A program made the position numbers and the translations under genes. Shown here one piece after another: positions 20,932 to 30,593 of a DNA stretch of 64,000 nucleotides; within the stretch, counting starts at the first letter, position 1, and each line of letters opens with the position of its first letter. The notes beneath the pieces were generated by a model that saw nothing but the letters and a program-made list of their open reading frames with translations, did not search any database and was not told the origin of the DNA. This DNA is from an uncultured Bacteroides sp. (GTDB lineage: Bacteria; Bacteroidota; Bacteroidia; Bacteroidales; Bacteroidaceae), in assembly GCF_963666545.1 (NCBI RefSeq), contig NZ_OY762899.1:1-64000 (forward strand), in the 5' to 3' direction.

Positions 20932-21330
20932 TTATTTAGCGTCTTTTGCTGTCATATCTCCTTCAATATACAGGCGCATCATTTCAGTTTTTGCGTTGGT
21001 GCGGAGTGTAATTGACTTTTTGAAATGCCCCGGATATTTGCCTGTTCCGTTATAAGTAACTTTAATAGTACCTTTTTGTCCCGGCATAATTGGTTCCTTT
21101 GTATAGTCGGGAACAGTACATCCGCAGGATGCTACAGCTTGGTTAATAACCAATGGAGCATCTCCTGAATTATTAAATGTAAATACGCAGGTTACTATCG
21201 GACTATTTTCAGAAAACGTACCGAAATTATGTGTTGTCTTATCAAACTTAATTTCAGCGCTTTTTTGTGCCGAAGCATAACCAATACTTATGGCCAACAT
21301 AGCAACAAAAAATAATATCTTCTTCATCAT
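20932..21330 (-). CDS. DUF1573 domain secreted protein
   Basis: 132 residues with signal peptide (IGYASAQ) and a single DUF1573 (Ig/MSP-like) domain: FDKTTHNFGTFSENSPIVTCVFTFNN and the cysteine motif ASCGCTVPDYTKEPIMPGQKG. These small periplasmic proteins are abundant in Bacteroides and of unknown precise role. It has its own terminator and a minus-strand -7 box (TACCTTTG, 21358-21365) that overlaps the divergent galM promoter. Confidence 0.92.
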   Translation of the reverse strand: MMKKILFFVAMLAISIGYASAQKSAEIKFDKTTHNFGTFSENSPIVTCVFTFNNSGDAPLVINQAVASCGCTVPDYTKEPIMPGQKGTIKVTYNGTGKYPGHFKKSITLRTNAKTEMMRLYIEGDMTAKDAK

Positions 21331-21357
21331 ATTTGCTTTTAGTTAATTTATAATAGA

Positions 21358-21398
21358 CAAAGGTAGAGTTTTTTTTTAGAAATAATCCTGTATATTTG
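21358..21398. promoter_or_regulatory. Back-to-back promoters for DUF1573 gene and galM
   Basis: Minus-strand TACCTTTG at 21358-21365 and plus-strand TATATTTG at 21391-21398, both matching the Bacteroides -7 consensus TAnnTTTG. They are only about 30 bp apart, so the two polymerases would share upstream DNA. Confidence 0.65.
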
Positions 21399-21458
21399 CG
21401 AAATTGTATTAAATGTGTTACATCTATGTCCAACAAGATAGAATTTATAATAATAAAG

Positions 21459-22595
21459 ATGAAAAGAGGAATCTTATTGTCATTTTTACTTGCTTGTTTT
21501 TGTGTTTCATGCAGTGTGAAAGACGGGAAAACGCTTTCGAGCTTAACAGTCAGAAACTTTCAGGCTGATTTGAATGATCAACTGACTAATCTTTATGTGT
21601 TGAAAAATAAAGCCGGAATGGAAGTCTGCATCACTAACTATGGTGCCAGAATAGTGTCTGTTATGGTTCCCGATAGGAATGGAAAGATGGAAGATGTGGT
21701 ATGCGGCTTCTCCAATGTAGCCCAATATATGGAGAAGAAACAGAATTTTGGGGCTACGATTGGTCGATACATTGGACGTATTGTGAATGCTACGTTTACT
21801 CTCGATTCTCTAACATTCCATTTAGCAGCTAATACAGGCAAGCATTGTGCCCATGGTGGGGAGCCTGGTTTTGCTTCCCGCATCTGGCAAGCTGAAAAGT
21901 TGGATGAGAATTCGTTGAAGTTATCTTATTTTTCTCCTGATGGAGAAAACGGCTTTCCCGGTAGTTTGAGTGTGCAAGTATATTTCTCCGTAACAGATAA
22001 AAATGAACTGGATATCCGCTATGAAGCTCGAACGAATAAACCTACGGTGATCAATCTGTCTAATCACTCTTTCTTTAATCTTTCGGGAGACTTCAGTACA
22101 ACGGTAGAAGATCAATTGTTGATGGTGAATGCAGATGCTTATACTCCTTATGATTCAACAAAGTGCGTAACCGGAGAAATCGTTCCGGTAGCCAATACTC
22201 CATTCGACTTTAGAACTCCTCATCTTATTGGCGAACACATTGATGAAGATTGTATGCAACTGAACATTACCAAAGGGTATGATCATAACTGGGTACTTAA
22301 TACCAAAGGAGATGAGACGAAGCCGGCAGCCCGACTGGTAGACGAAAAAAATGGTCGCACACTGGAAGTGTATACCAATGAACCCGGATTACAGATTTAT
22401 ACAGCCAATGGATTGAAAGGAGATCTTATCGGTAAAAAAGGGATTGCGTACGGAAAACGTTGCTCTGTTTGCTTAGAGACTCAGCATTTTGCCAATAGTC
22501 CAAATATACCTCATTTTCCTTCTACGGTGCTGCGCCCGGGACAGAAGTATTACAGTCATTGCGTTTATCGTTTCGGAGTACTTGCCGGAAAGTAA
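21459..22595 (+). CDS. galM: Aldose 1-epimerase (galactose mutarotase) lipoprotein
   Basis: 378 residues from the ATG at 21459; the longer frame starting at 21396 begins inside the -7 box and is rejected. N-terminal hydrophobic stretch ends in a lipobox (FCVSC). Mutarotase signatures: NYGARIVSVMVPD, NLSNHSFFNLSG (catalytic His), YDHNWVL, and the base glutamate in CLETQHFANSPN. Interconverts alpha and beta anomers of aldoses outside the cytoplasm, compatible with the nearby secreted beta-galactosidase although it is on the other strand. Confidence 0.93.
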   Translation: MKRGILLSFLLACFCVSCSVKDGKTLSSLTVRNFQADLNDQLTNLYVLKNKAGMEVCITNYGARIVSVMVPDRNGKMEDVVCGFSNVAQYMEKKQNFGATIGRYIGRIVNATFTLDSLTFHLAANTGKHCAHGGEPGFASRIWQAEKLDENSLKLSYFSPDGENGFPGSLSVQVYFSVTDKNELDIRYEARTNKPTVINLSNHSFFNLSGDFSTTVEDQLLMVNADAYTPYDSTKCVTGEIVPVANTPFDFRTPHLIGEHIDEDCMQLNITKGYDHNWVLNTKGDETKPAARLVDEKNGRTLEVYTNEPGLQIYTANGLKGDLIGKKGIAYGKRCSVCLETQHFANSPNIPHFPSTVLRPGQKYYSHCVYRFGVLAGK

Positions 22596-22611
22596 TAGTA
22601 TTCATAGTCAA

Positions 22612-22707
22612 ACTTTTGTAAGTAAGCTTTTGAAGTGTTTCAGGCTTAATGCGTAACTTTGAAAACTTAACGTAAGGTTTTAATCTTAATCCGTTAAGTT
22701 TTCAAAG
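22612..22707. repeat. Palindromic region between convergent genes
   Basis: A 16-bp perfect inverted repeat, CTTTGAAAACTTAACG at 22657-22672 and its complement at 22692-22707, flanks a 19-bp weaker palindrome (TAAGG...CTTA, centre about 22681). Upstream are related words (ACTTTTGTAAGT at 22612-22623). Lies between the convergent galM and DUF4923 genes; could act as a bidirectional terminator, but U-runs are weak. Confidence 0.6.
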
Positions 22708-22722
22708 AACATATTGTTTTCT

Positions 22723-23331
22723 TTATTTTGCAGCTTTCTTCAGATCAAACCCCATCAACATACCGTCGTATGTTTTGGCTAATGCACTAATTGTTTTCAT
22801 GGACGTACTGCTAGACTTGCTACCCATAAAAGTAAGTAGTTTCAGTAGTTTCTTGGCATCAAATAATAAAGTCATCTTATCCGATGAACAATCAACCTTG
22901 GCGCTCATGCCCAAAAGAAGCAAATATTTTAGATGTACTTTTTTAGTAGTAGGGTCATAAGAATAGGTGCCATTCATCTTGCGTTTGCCCATCGTGCTGA
23001 TAAACGTGCTGTCGGTATTGAAAACAAAGCTCATTTGCCCTTCTTTGATGCCAAGCTTGGCCAATTGAGTATTCAGTTTTATTTCGGCAACGGTTGATGC
23101 AAGTGCCCCTCCGGCTTGTTGCAGGATATTGTCCGATTCTAATTCTACAGCCGAACCGGTATATTTCCAGTTGCCTACCATATTAATTGATTTTCCTTCA
23201 CCCGTTACCGTATTCATAAGATTCGATAAGCTTTCCGAGTGAAAGATGTCTTTCAGTGACTGTGCTTGTACATTGGCTGAAGCTACTAACAATATAGCAA
23301 TTACAAACAATTGAGTTCTAAAATGTTTCAT
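22723..23331 (-). CDS. DUF4923 family secreted protein
   Basis: 202 residues with signal peptide (ANVQAQ|S). The lipocalin-like DUF4923 core is recognisable: GNWKYTGSAVELESDNILQQAGG and GQMSFVFNTDSTF, GTYSYDPTTKKVHLKYL. Function unknown. It starts 9 bp after the end of engB, so it is probably the last gene of the symporter-engB transcript. Confidence 0.85.
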   Translation of the reverse strand: MKHFRTQLFVIAILLVASANVQAQSLKDIFHSESLSNLMNTVTGEGKSINMVGNWKYTGSAVELESDNILQQAGGALASTVAEIKLNTQLAKLGIKEGQMSFVFNTDSTFISTMGKRKMNGTYSYDPTTKKVHLKYLLLLGMSAKVDCSSDKMTLLFDAKKLLKLLTFMGSKSSSTSMKTISALAKTYDGMLMGFDLKKAAK

Positions 23332-23340
23332 TTTACTTAC

Positions 23341-23946
23341 TTACTTTGAGTTTAAGTTTTTATTAATTGTTTCTATATAGCCCAGTATTTCCTCTCTTCC
23401 CAATCGCGTTTCCGATGAAGTTACGAAATGTGGAGGAAGTTCTTCCCATTGTGTACGTAGCTTGCGCAGATATATATTCACATTATCTCGCATCTTTCCA
23501 CCCTTTAATTTATCTGTTTTGGTGAAGACAATGGAAAACGGAATACCATTTTCGCCGAGCCACTCCATAAATTCCATGTCTATCGTTTGTGGTTCCAACC
23601 GACTGTCAATAAGTAGAAAGAGATTACTCATCTGTTCGCGTTCCAAGATATAATCTTCGATAATGGTACGAATTTGATCTTGTCCTTTCACTCCGCGTCG
23701 GGCGTATCCATATCCGGGTAGATCGACAAGATACCAGTTCTCATTGATCAGGAAATGGTTGATGAGCATTGTCTTGCCGGGTGTGGCCGAAGTCATGGCT
23801 AGACCCTTGCGAGCAGTAAGCATGTTTATCAGGCTGGATTTCCCAACATTAGATCGGCCGATGAAAGCATACTCAGGCATTGTGCTTGCCGGGCATTTCT
23901 GCACATCAGTGTTACTTATTATAAATTCAGCGCTTTTAATTTCCAT
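23341..23946 (-). CDS. engB: Ribosome biogenesis GTPase EngB/YsxC
   Basis: 201 residues from the ATG at 23946 ([12 protein letters not shown]); the longer frame begins inside the symporter gene and lacks family support. G1 [13 protein letters not shown]2/switch region SATPGKT, G3 DLPGYG, G4 TKTDKLKGG are all present. Essential assembly factor of the large ribosomal subunit. It follows the symporter gene by 11 bp. Confidence 0.96.
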   Translation of the reverse strand: MEIKSAEFIISNTDVQKCPASTMPEYAFIGRSNVGKSSLINMLTARKGLAMTSATPGKTMLINHFLINENWYLVDLPGYGYARRGVKGQDQIRTIIEDYILEREQMSNLFLLIDSRLEPQTIDMEFMEWLGENGIPFSIVFTKTDKLKGGKMRDNVNIYLRKLRTQWEELPPHFVTSSETRLGREEILGYIETINKNLNSK

Positions 23947-23957
23947 GTTCTTTAATA

Positions 23958-25403
23958 TTATAATGTATTTAATTTCTTGATAGAGAATACCCACAGTCCT
24001 GCAAATGTCAACACTCCGTTCAGCATCAACATTTCGTAACCGAATTTGTATCCGGTTTGTTGGTGTACCGTCCAGTCAATGGCGTAGCACACTAAGGGTG
24101 AAGTAATGGCAATGGCAGGCACCAGACGATCGTTTGTTTTTCTGCGGGTAAAAAGTCCGAAGGCAAACATGCCTAACAGAGGGCCGTAAGTATAGGAAGC
24201 GATGATGTAGATAGCATCAATTACACTTTTATCGTTCACCATGCGAAACATACAGATAAATGCCACAAGTACTATTGAAAATAAGATGTGGACTTTGTTT
24301 CTTTTGCTGCGGGCTACCTCTTCTGTTTCTTTCTCTGTATTTAGTATGTCTACACAGAAACTGGTTGTCATTGCCGTTAGTGCGGAATCCGAATTGCTGA
24401 ATGCCGCTGCTACAATACCTATGGTAAATAGCACCAATACTGATTCTCCCAGATAACCTTGTGTGGCAAACATGGGCAGAATATCATCATTTACCGCAGG
24501 AAGTTCTATTCCTGTCTTATTTGCTAAGCTGATTAACAATATGCCCAAACACAAGAATAAAAGGTTGAGGGGAACAAAAGAGAATCCATAGCAATACATA
24601 TTTTTCTGTGCTTCTTTCAAATTGCGGCAAGAGAGGTTTTTCTGCATCATGTCCTGATCAAGCCCTGTCATTACGATTACAATGAAAATCCCACTGAAGA
24701 ATTGCTTGAAGAAGTTCTGTCGAGAAACCCAATCATCCATCACAAACATGCGACTGTGCTCACTGTTCGCTATGGCCTGCACCACACCCGAAAAGTTGAG
24801 TTCCAACTTATCTATAGTAAAGAAGATAATACAAATGAGTGCGGCTATCAGGCAAAATGTTTGTAAAGTGTCCGTCCACACAATGGTCTTAATGCCACTT
24901 TTGTGGGTATAAACCCATACCAATCCTACTGCACCTGCCGCTATCGCCCAAAAGGGAACACCCATTTCTTGAAACACGTATGTGTGTAGGATGAGGCAAA
25001 CCAGATAGAGTTTGGCAGCTGTGCCCAGCATGCGTGAGAGTAAGAAAAATGACGAACCTGTACGGTAGGCCCTGATGCCAATGCGTGTGTGCAGGTACGT
25101 GTATATGCTTGTCAGATTGAGTTTATAGTATAGTGGTAACAGCACAAGTGCCACTACCAGATAGCCGAAAAAAAAGCCGTAAACGGTTTGCATGTAAGTC
25201 ATGTCCATGCTCCGAACCATACCTGGAACGGAAACAAAAGTAACTCCTGATATGGAAGCCCCGATCATGCCAAAGGAAACCACATACCAAGGCGATTTGT
25301 TTTCTCCTTTGAAGAATGCAGCGTTTGATCCTCCTTTTCTCCCGGTGATGCGGGCTATCAGCAGTAAAATCGCAAAGTAGCATATGATGGTGACTAATAT
25401 CAT
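23958..25403 (-). CDS. Sodium:solute symporter (SSS family)
   Basis: About 481 residues with 13-14 transmembrane helices. SSS features: [16 protein letters not shown] near helix 2 and the sodium-site helix [18 protein letters not shown]. Substrate unknown. A -7 box TATCTTTG (minus strand, 25423-25430) places transcription start near 25416, so the ATG at 25403 ([10 protein letters not shown]) is preferred over 25412; the longer frame starting at 25496 is excluded. Divergent from recR. Confidence 0.88.
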   Translation of the reverse strand: MILVTIICYFAILLLIARITGRKGGSNAAFFKGENKSPWYVVSFGMIGASISGVTFVSVPGMVRSMDMTYMQTVYGFFFGYLVVALVLLPLYYKLNLTSIYTYLHTRIGIRAYRTGSSFFLLSRMLGTAAKLYLVCLILHTYVFQEMGVPFWAIAAGAVGLVWVYTHKSGIKTIVWTDTLQTFCLIAALICIIFFTIDKLELNFSGVVQAIANSEHSRMFVMDDWVSRQNFFKQFFSGIFIVIVMTGLDQDMMQKNLSCRNLKEAQKNMYCYGFSFVPLNLLFLCLGILLISLANKTGIELPAVNDDILPMFATQGYLGESVLVLFTIGIVAAAFSNSDSALTAMTTSFCVDILNTEKETEEVARSKRNKVHILFSIVLVAFICMFRMVNDKSVIDAIYIIASYTYGPLLGMFAFGLFTRRKTNDRLVPAIAITSPLVCYAIDWTVHQQTGYKFGYEMLMLNGVLTFAGLWVFSIKKLNTL

Positions 25404-25452
25404 GACGTGCATGTTTTGCTTGCAAAGATACGATTTATTTTGCAAATGGTAA

Positions 25453-25482
25453 TTTGTAATTCGTGATTGATTGCTATCTTTG
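25453..25482 (+). promoter_or_regulatory. recR promoter
   Basis: TTTG (25453-25456), 18-bp spacer, TATCTTTG (25475-25482): full Bacteroides-type promoter, about 45 bp before the recR GTG start. The symporter promoter lies back to back at 25423-25430. Confidence 0.75.
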
Positions 25483-25528
25483 CCGCAGTTAAGCATAACT
25501 AAGGACTATAAATAATTTACAATATATA

Positions 25529-26146
25529 GTGAATCAACAATATTCATCTTTATTATTAGAGAAAGCTGTAAGCGAGTTTGCCAAGTTGCCCGGAATCGGA
25601 AAGAAGACAGCCATGCGGTTGGTGCTTCACTTGTTGAGGCAAGATGCTACTACTGTGGAAGCTTTTGGTAATGCCATTATCACTTTGAAACGGGAAGTGA
25701 AGTATTGCAAGGTTTGCCATAACATCTCCGATACTGAAATGTGTCAGATCTGTGCCAATCCGCAGCGAGATGCGTCTACTGTTTGCGTAGTAGAGAACAT
25801 ACGTGATGTGATGGCTGTAGAAGCTACTCAGCAATTTCGCGGACTCTATCATGTGCTGGGGGGTGTTATCTCTCCTATGGATGGGGTAGGGCCCGGCGAT
25901 CTTCAAATAGGAAGCCTTGTGCAGCGTGTTTCCGAAGGAACAATAAAAGAAGTTATTCTGGCGCTCAGTTCTACCATGGAGGGTGACACAACGAACTTTT
26001 TTATTTATCGTAAACTAGAGAAATTAGGGGTGAAGCTCAGTGTGATAGCTCGTGGCATCTCTATTGGCGACGAATTGGAATATACAGACGAGGTTACACT
26101 GGGACGTAGCATTATTAACCGAACATCATTTACCGGAACTATTTAA
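25529..26146 (+). CDS. recR: Recombination mediator RecR
   Basis: 205 residues, GTG start ([31 protein letters not shown]), which matches the conserved family N-terminus. Helix-hairpin-helix at the start, a C4 zinc motif ([16 protein letters not shown]) and a Toprim domain ([26 protein letters not shown]). Works with RecO/RecF in gap repair. Two bases separate it from the next gene. Confidence 0.97.
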   Translation: MNQQYSSLLLEKAVSEFAKLPGIGKKTAMRLVLHLLRQDATTVEAFGNAIITLKREVKYCKVCHNISDTEMCQICANPQRDASTVCVVENIRDVMAVEATQQFRGLYHVLGGVISPMDGVGPGDLQIGSLVQRVSEGTIKEVILALSSTMEGDTTNFFIYRKLEKLGVKLSVIARGISIGDELEYTDEVTLGRSIINRTSFTGTI

Positions 26147-26148
26147 TT

Positions 26149-26592
26149 ATGGAACAACAAATAAAACACATCACAAAGACTCTGCAACTACAATACCTGT
26201 TTTTCTGGTTACTTCCTCTTTTTTTGGTTGTAGCATACGAATGCGATTGGCTCGAAGTGGGTCTTTATGCAATCGATTTGCGTATGCAATACTATCTTGA
26301 ATCGGCAGGCATTCTGTTGGCTATTGCCAGTGTGCCGTTGGCTCTCAAGCTTTTTCGTTTTGCGCTGAAAAGGAAGATTCATGAGGCCTCTTCTCCGGTA
26401 GCGTTGAAGCAATACTTGTGTTGGAGTACCTTGCGCTTGTGTATCCTCGAGGCTGCCGTATTGTTTAATATTGTGGTTTACTATCTTACCCTCAATAACC
26501 TAGGCGCCCTTTCTGCGTTGATAGCCTTAACGGCTTCCGTATTTTGCTTGCCCGGTGAAAAGCGTTTGCGTGAGGAAATGAATATGTATTAG
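26149..26592 (+). CDS. Conserved membrane protein downstream of recR
   Basis: 147 residues with four hydrophobic segments (about 14-34, 58-80, 95-117, 120-138). No catalytic motif; not recognised beyond being a small integral membrane protein. Tight spacing (2 bp after recR, 26 bp before the GNAT gene) indicates one transcript. Confidence 0.75.
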   Translation: MEQQIKHITKTLQLQYLFFWLLPLFLVVAYECDWLEVGLYAIDLRMQYYLESAGILLAIASVPLALKLFRFALKRKIHEASSPVALKQYLCWSTLRLCILEAAVLFNIVVYYLTLNNLGALSALIALTASVFCLPGEKRLREEMNMY

Positions 26593-26617
26593 TTGTTTTA
26601 GCAAATTGTGACAATAG

Positions 26618-27154
26618 ATGAAAAAGAATTATTTACTCAATGAACATATTTATCTTCGTGCGGTAGAGCCTGAAGATCTTGATCTTATGTATGAAATGGA
26701 GAATCATCCTTCATTTTGGGAAATCAGTAGTTTTACCGTGCCTTACTCTCGCTATATACTGAAAGAATATATTGCAAATTCTCAATGCGATATGTTTGCC
26801 GACAAGCAGCTGAGGTTGATGATTGTGCAGAAAGAAGATCATAAGGTGGTAGGTACCATTGATGTGACAGATTATGTACCTCTGCATGGACGGGGTGCGG
26901 TGGGTATTGCTATTTTGGAAGAATACCGCAAGAAAGGATACGCCATCGACGCTTTAAAACTGCTCTGTGAGTATGTTTTTGGCTTTCTGCACACAAAACA
27001 ATTGTATGCACACATTCCCGTTGACAACGAGGCTAGTCTGCATCTATTCACTTCTTGCGGATTTGTTCAGTGTGGATTACTCAAACAGTGGATACGCATT
27101 GACAATACATACAAAGATGTCATTTTGATGCAACGCATTAACAATGAGGAATAA
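26618..27154 (+). CDS. GNAT family acetyltransferase (RimJ/RimL or SpeG-like)
   Basis: 178 residues with the GNAT core: LRAVEPEDLDLMYEMENHPSFW at the N-terminus, the acetyl-CoA loop VGIAILEEYRKKGYAIDALKLL (R/Q-x2-G-x-G/A variant) and NEASLHLFTSCGF. The start resembles RimJ/SpeG-type transferases acting on protein N-termini or polyamines. Substrate not determinable. Third gene of the recR transcript; converges on the YqgE gene. Confidence 0.88.
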   Translation: MKKNYLLNEHIYLRAVEPEDLDLMYEMENHPSFWEISSFTVPYSRYILKEYIANSQCDMFADKQLRLMIVQKEDHKVVGTIDVTDYVPLHGRGAVGIAILEEYRKKGYAIDALKLLCEYVFGFLHTKQLYAHIPVDNEASLHLFTSCGFVQCGLLKQWIRIDNTYKDVILMQRINNEE

Positions 27155-27172
27155 AGAAATAGAGAGAACCTT

Positions 27173-27763
27173 TTAGTTCAGTGAAGGAATCTGCGGAAAG
27201 CGTGACCAAGTTTCGTATTTGCTGCCTAGCTTGCCTAATGATTTCTTCCATAGATTGTCAGCCTTTTCGTTCATCAGGCTACGTCTGTCTCCTTTTCCGA
27301 TAAGCCACGTGTTCTCTTGTATTTCTTGATGTAATTGGTTGAATTCCCATCCCGAATATCCTAAAAAGAAGCGTATCACTCCTTGTATCGGATTGCCTTG
27401 CAACATATATTCTTTCAACACATCGAAATCTCCATTCAGGAACAAGCCTTTGCTCACAGGCAAAGCATCCGGAATATCTTGTAACGTGTGCAGATAAAAG
27501 AGGGTGTCGGTAGCCAGTGGGCCACCTTTATATACAGGTATATTTTGCAAGTCTTGGAAATCTTTGATCACATCATTTAATAGCAGTGGAATCTCTTTGT
27601 TCATAACAATGCCCATGCTTCCTTCATTGGTATGATCGATGAGTAACACCACAGAACGTCCAAATGTAGCATCAAGAAGGAAAGGTTCAGATATAAGGAT
27701 CTTTCCTCGTGAAGGTGCTATATTATTTGATTCTATTTTAAATATATTGGTATCAATCTTCAT
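27173..27763 (-). CDS. YqgE/AlgH family protein
   Basis: 196 residues from the ATG at 27763 ([12 protein letters not shown]). Family motifs: [50 protein letters not shown]. Conserved but of uncertain function. The start used gives the normal family length; an upstream in-frame ATG at 27796 would add 11 residues. Confidence 0.93.
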   Translation of the reverse strand: MKIDTNIFKIESNNIAPSRGKILISEPFLLDATFGRSVVLLIDHTNEGSMGIVMNKEIPLLLNDVIKDFQDLQNIPVYKGGPLATDTLFYLHTLQDIPDALPVSKGLFLNGDFDVLKEYMLQGNPIQGVIRFFLGYSGWEFNQLHQEIQENTWLIGKGDRRSLMNEKADNLWKKSLGKLGSKYETWSRFPQIPSLN

Positions 27764-27834
27764 GCCCCTAATATATAACTTTTTTCTCAGGGACAAAACT
27801 TTTTGCTGTTTTATTTGGATATTAGGTCGTTTTT

Positions 27835-29157
27835 TTAAGAAATGGGATTATTTTTTGTGAATAAGGCCATTCTTTCGTCCAGTTGTTGATATTGATGGTC
27901 TTTAATGAAAGAGGTACATGCACGCAATCCTTCTTGCTGGCTACCTGTGGTAATTAAGGAGATAGCACTCACACCGTAGTACATTAGTTCTCTGGAGAGC
28001 TCTCCGCCTGTCATTCCGGAATAACCAATAGTGAAATAAAATCCATCGGCTACCGGATCACCTAAATCATTATCGTAAACTAAGTGAAAGCCGTGACGCA
28101 GAAAGATGTCTTTTAATTTTTTTGCTCGTTCGCCATATACCTTTATTTCATCCAGAAAATGATATTCTCCATCATTGGCTGCTTTGAACATGGCTGCCAT
28201 GGCAAATTGAGCCGAGTGGCTTGTACCCGATGACAGCGCATAGAGCACCCGATGAATAAAGACTGTGCCAAAAGTTCCACCACCGTAGCGCTTCGTCAAC
28301 CCCGGATAGATGCGGTGATACAGTTTATTCGAAATGCAGCTCACCCCGATGCGTTGTCCGGCATAGCTGAAAGCCTTTGAGCCGGAAATAAGTAATACAT
28401 AATTATCTGTATACTTAGCCACGGACGGTTGATAGGGTGGTTGGAAAGGAATACCGAAATTTTGGCGGAAATCCATGGCAAAGTAGGCAAGGTCTTCGAG
28501 TACAATTACATCATAGCGCGTAGCCAATTGGCCAATAATGCGTAGCTCTTTTTCTTTCAGACAAATCCAACTGGGGTTATTGGGGTTAGAATAAACAATG
28601 GCCGATATGTTTCCCTTGCGTAGATAGCTGTCAAGTTTCTCTTTTAATTTATCGCCCCGGAAATCATACACGTCAAATGTTTCATATTTCTGCCCCATCA
28701 CTACCAATTGCTGCTTTTGCACCGGAAAGCCCGGATCAATGAATAAGATCGTATCTTTTTCTTTGTTACACTGGCTGCAAGTAAGGAATGACGCAAAAGT
28801 GCCTTGCATGGAACCCGTTACCGGCACACAACCCTCCGGTTGAATATCCACATCAATAAAAGCTTTCACAAATCGGGCAGCTTCGGCTTTTAATTCAGGC
28901 AGCCCGTTGATGTCCGGATAGATACTGGCTACTCCTCGTTGCAAAGCCTCTATCTCAGCTTTTACGCCGATAGCAGACGCCGGAAGTCCCGGAACTCCCA
29001 TTTCCATTTTAATAAATTCTATACCCGATGCTGATTCAGCTTCAGCTGCTATGGCTTTAACTTCGCGGATGGTCGCTTTAGAGAAGTCGGCTATTTCAAA
29101 TTTCCGAATAGCTTCGTCAATGATCTCTCGGTTGATAGGGGTGCTTTTCATTGTCAT
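27835..29157 (-). CDS. PLP-dependent class I/II aminotransferase
   Basis: 440 residues (start at 29157 or the next ATG at 29151). Fold-type I features: [11 protein letters not shown] at the N-terminus, YSNPNNPSW, the aspartate contacting pyridine nitrogen in [11 protein letters not shown], and the PLP lysine in [14 protein letters not shown]. Substrate unknown; it is near the broad alanine/aspartate-type branch common in Bacteroides. A possible minus-strand -7 box TACATTTG is at 29190-29197. Confidence 0.88.
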   Translation of the reverse strand: MTMKSTPINREIIDEAIRKFEIADFSKATIREVKAIAAEAESASGIEFIKMEMGVPGLPASAIGVKAEIEALQRGVASIYPDINGLPELKAEAARFVKAFIDVDIQPEGCVPVTGSMQGTFASFLTCSQCNKEKDTILFIDPGFPVQKQQLVVMGQKYETFDVYDFRGDKLKEKLDSYLRKGNISAIVYSNPNNPSWICLKEKELRIIGQLATRYDVIVLEDLAYFAMDFRQNFGIPFQPPYQPSVAKYTDNYVLLISGSKAFSYAGQRIGVSCISNKLYHRIYPGLTKRYGGGTFGTVFIHRVLYALSSGTSHSAQFAMAAMFKAANDGEYHFLDEIKVYGERAKKLKDIFLRHGFHLVYDNDLGDPVADGFYFTIGYSGMTGGELSRELMYYGVSAISLITTGSQQEGLRACTSFIKDHQYQQLDERMALFTKNNPIS

Positions 29158-29266
29158 ATCGTCACATGTTACTCACTATATTATACCCACAAATGTACTT
29201 TATAATCTTTAAAATCTCACAGTAGAAGCCTAAATTCTAATAAAGATGATTTTTTTTAGCTCAACT

Positions 29267-29297
29267 ATTGCAAATATGAGAGAATTGTCTACCTTTG
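29267..29297 (+). promoter_or_regulatory. Promoter of tRNA-Asp
   Basis: ATTG at 29267-29270, 19-bp spacer, TACCTTTG at 29290-29297; predicted start about 25 bp before the mature tRNA. Very good match to the Bacteroides -33/-7 consensus. Confidence 0.8.
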
Positions 29298-29329
29298 CAC
29301 CCGCAATCAGAAATGATGGGCACTATCTT

Positions 29330-29406
29330 GGTTTGGTAGTTCAGTTGGTTAGAATACATGCCTGTCACGCATGGGGTCGCGGGTTCGAGTCCCGTCCGGA
29401 CCGCCA
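29330..29406 (+). tRNA. tRNA-Asp (anticodon GTC)
   Basis: 77 nt including encoded CCA. Acceptor GGTTTGG/CCGGACC (two G-U pairs), D-arm with AGTTGGTTA, anticodon stem CATGC/GCATG with loop CTGTCAC (anticodon GTC), T-arm GCGGG-TTCGAGT-CCCGT, discriminator G. Confidence 0.97.
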
Positions 29407-29416
29407 AGAAATAAAG

Positions 29417-29450
29417 AAGTCGTTAATGCTTAGGTATTAGCGACTTTTTT
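29417..29450 (+). terminator. Terminator after tRNA-Asp
   Basis: 11-bp stem AAGTCGTTAAT / ATTAGCGACTT (one G-U) with an 8-nt loop, then TTTTT. Confidence 0.85.
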
Positions 29451-29508
29451 ATTTCTCTTTTCAGCTAATTTTATTGTAATTTTGGAGCACCATTTAAAAT
29501 AGAAAGCA

Positions 29509-30096
29509 ATGACTGATTTAGAGAGAATGGAAGCCGGCGAAATTTATTGGGGCTTCAATCCGGATTTTGAACGACCTTTGGAAAGAGGGCAGGAACTTTG
29601 TTTCCGCTATAATCAGTTGCCTCCATCGGATATGGCAGGTAAGCGTCGTATAATGGAAGTTTTCTTTCGGAAGGTAGGGGATAATGTAACTCTTCATGCA
29701 CCTATTCATATAGATCTTGGCAATATAGAAATCGGTGACAGTACGATAATCAACTTTAATTTTGTGGCACTCGATGAAGCCCTTATATCTATTGGAAGTC
29801 ATTGTTTTATTGGCCCCAATTGTTCCATCTATACTGTGACACATTCCCTTTGTTATGAAGACAGGAATCTGGGACTTATGACTGCTAAGCCTGTTGTTAT
29901 CAGCAATAATTGTTGGTTGTGCGGTAGTGTCAATGTGCTGCCCGGTGTTACGATCGGCCAAGGTTCGGTTATTGGCGCCGGAAGTCTGGTGACGAAGGAT
30001 ATCCCTGCCGGGGTGTTGGCATATGGGAATCCTTGTCGTGTTATTCGGTCTATAACAGACGCCGACCGTCAATATCTGGAGGGCGTTAATGAATAA
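29509..30096 (+). CDS. Sugar O-acetyltransferase (maltose/galactoside acetyltransferase-like)
   Basis: 195 residues, left-handed beta-helix of hexapeptide repeats. The N-terminal maltose-acetyltransferase region (MTDLERMEAGEIYW) and the core (IGPNCSIYTVTHS with the catalytic His, WLCGSVNVLPGVTIGQGSVIGAGSLVTKDIP) match the Maa/LacA group that acetylates free sugars with acetyl-CoA in the cytoplasm. Monocistronic by context, after the tRNA terminator. Confidence 0.9.
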   Translation: MTDLERMEAGEIYWGFNPDFERPLERGQELCFRYNQLPPSDMAGKRRIMEVFFRKVGDNVTLHAPIHIDLGNIEIGDSTIINFNFVALDEALISIGSHCFIGPNCSIYTVTHSLCYEDRNLGLMTAKPVVISNNCWLCGSVNVLPGVTIGQGSVIGAGSLVTKDIPAGVLAYGNPCRVIRSITDADRQYLEGVNE

Positions 30097-30271
30097 ATCA
30101 AAATAGATACAGTATATATATATTATTATTATCATTAATTGCTGATACATAATATATAGCATGATAAATTACTTCTTTTATCTCTGTACTTTATGTAGGT
30201 AGGAATTAAGTCTGCATACGGTGGATGAATATAATAGATCTAAGTTATCAAATTTTACATGCTAAAACAGG

Positions 30272-30346
30272 CTTATAATAAACCTAAAAACAATTTATAA
30301 TAAATTGGAAAATGATTTATTATAAATTGCACTATAATTTATTAAA
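30272..30346. repeat. Palindrome array, 21-22-bp period
   Basis: AT-only palindromes centred at about 30277, 30299, 30321 and 30342. The best are AATTTAT-A-ATAAATT (30292-30306) and ATTTAT-T-ATAAAT (30315-30327). Spacing 22, 22 and 21 bp. Located 3' of the acetyltransferase gene. Confidence 0.65.
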
Positions 30347-30390
30347 AGAAGATATCGTCTTAATGCGTCTTTAGAGGAAAAATTTAAACT

Positions 30391-30593
30391 AAAAAAGGTG
30401 GTAATTCCCTATATGAATCACCACCTTTCCTTTGTTATACTTTAGCTGAATTATTCTTTATTCAGTCATATCTATGTTTATTATTTTTTTAAATTGTCTT
30501 CTCTTTGTTTCAATGGTTTATTATTGAAATTGTATTTATTATTCATTGGTTATATGCTTTATATATCATTTGTTATTGTTTTATCACACGTTC
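30391..30593 (-). ncRNA. Candidate small RNA or small-protein transcript
   Basis: Minus-strand promoter: TTG then 20 nt then TATATTTG (30600-30607), giving a start near 30593. It ends at the hairpin AAAGGTGGT...ACCACCTTT (30394-30428) with a U-run on the minus strand. Length about 200 nt. It contains a 21-codon ORF at 30481-30546. No Rfam family assigned. Confidence 0.45.
30481..30546 (-). CDS. Possible 21-residue small protein
   Basis: ATG at 30546 to TAA at 30481; peptide begins MNNKYNFNNKPLKQRE and ends in DNLKK. Asn/Lys-rich, no membrane segment. It lies entirely inside the candidate small transcript. No strong ribosome-binding site is visible, but Bacteroides does not rely on one. Could be chance in AT-rich DNA. 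Confidence 0.3.
   Translation of the reverse strand: MNNKYNFNNKPLKQREDNLKK

Noticed and set aside
21396..21458. N-terminal extension of galM
   Set aside because: It begins within the -7 promoter box and precedes a clear lipoprotein signal peptide starting at 21459.
22657..22707. Invertible promoter (phase-variation switch)
   Set aside because: Inverted repeats are only 19 bp apart, contain no promoter, and lie between gene 3' ends; no recombinase is nearby.
29246..29440. Plus-strand ORF of 64 codons
   Set aside because: It spans the tRNA-Asp gene and its promoter, so it is a chance frame.
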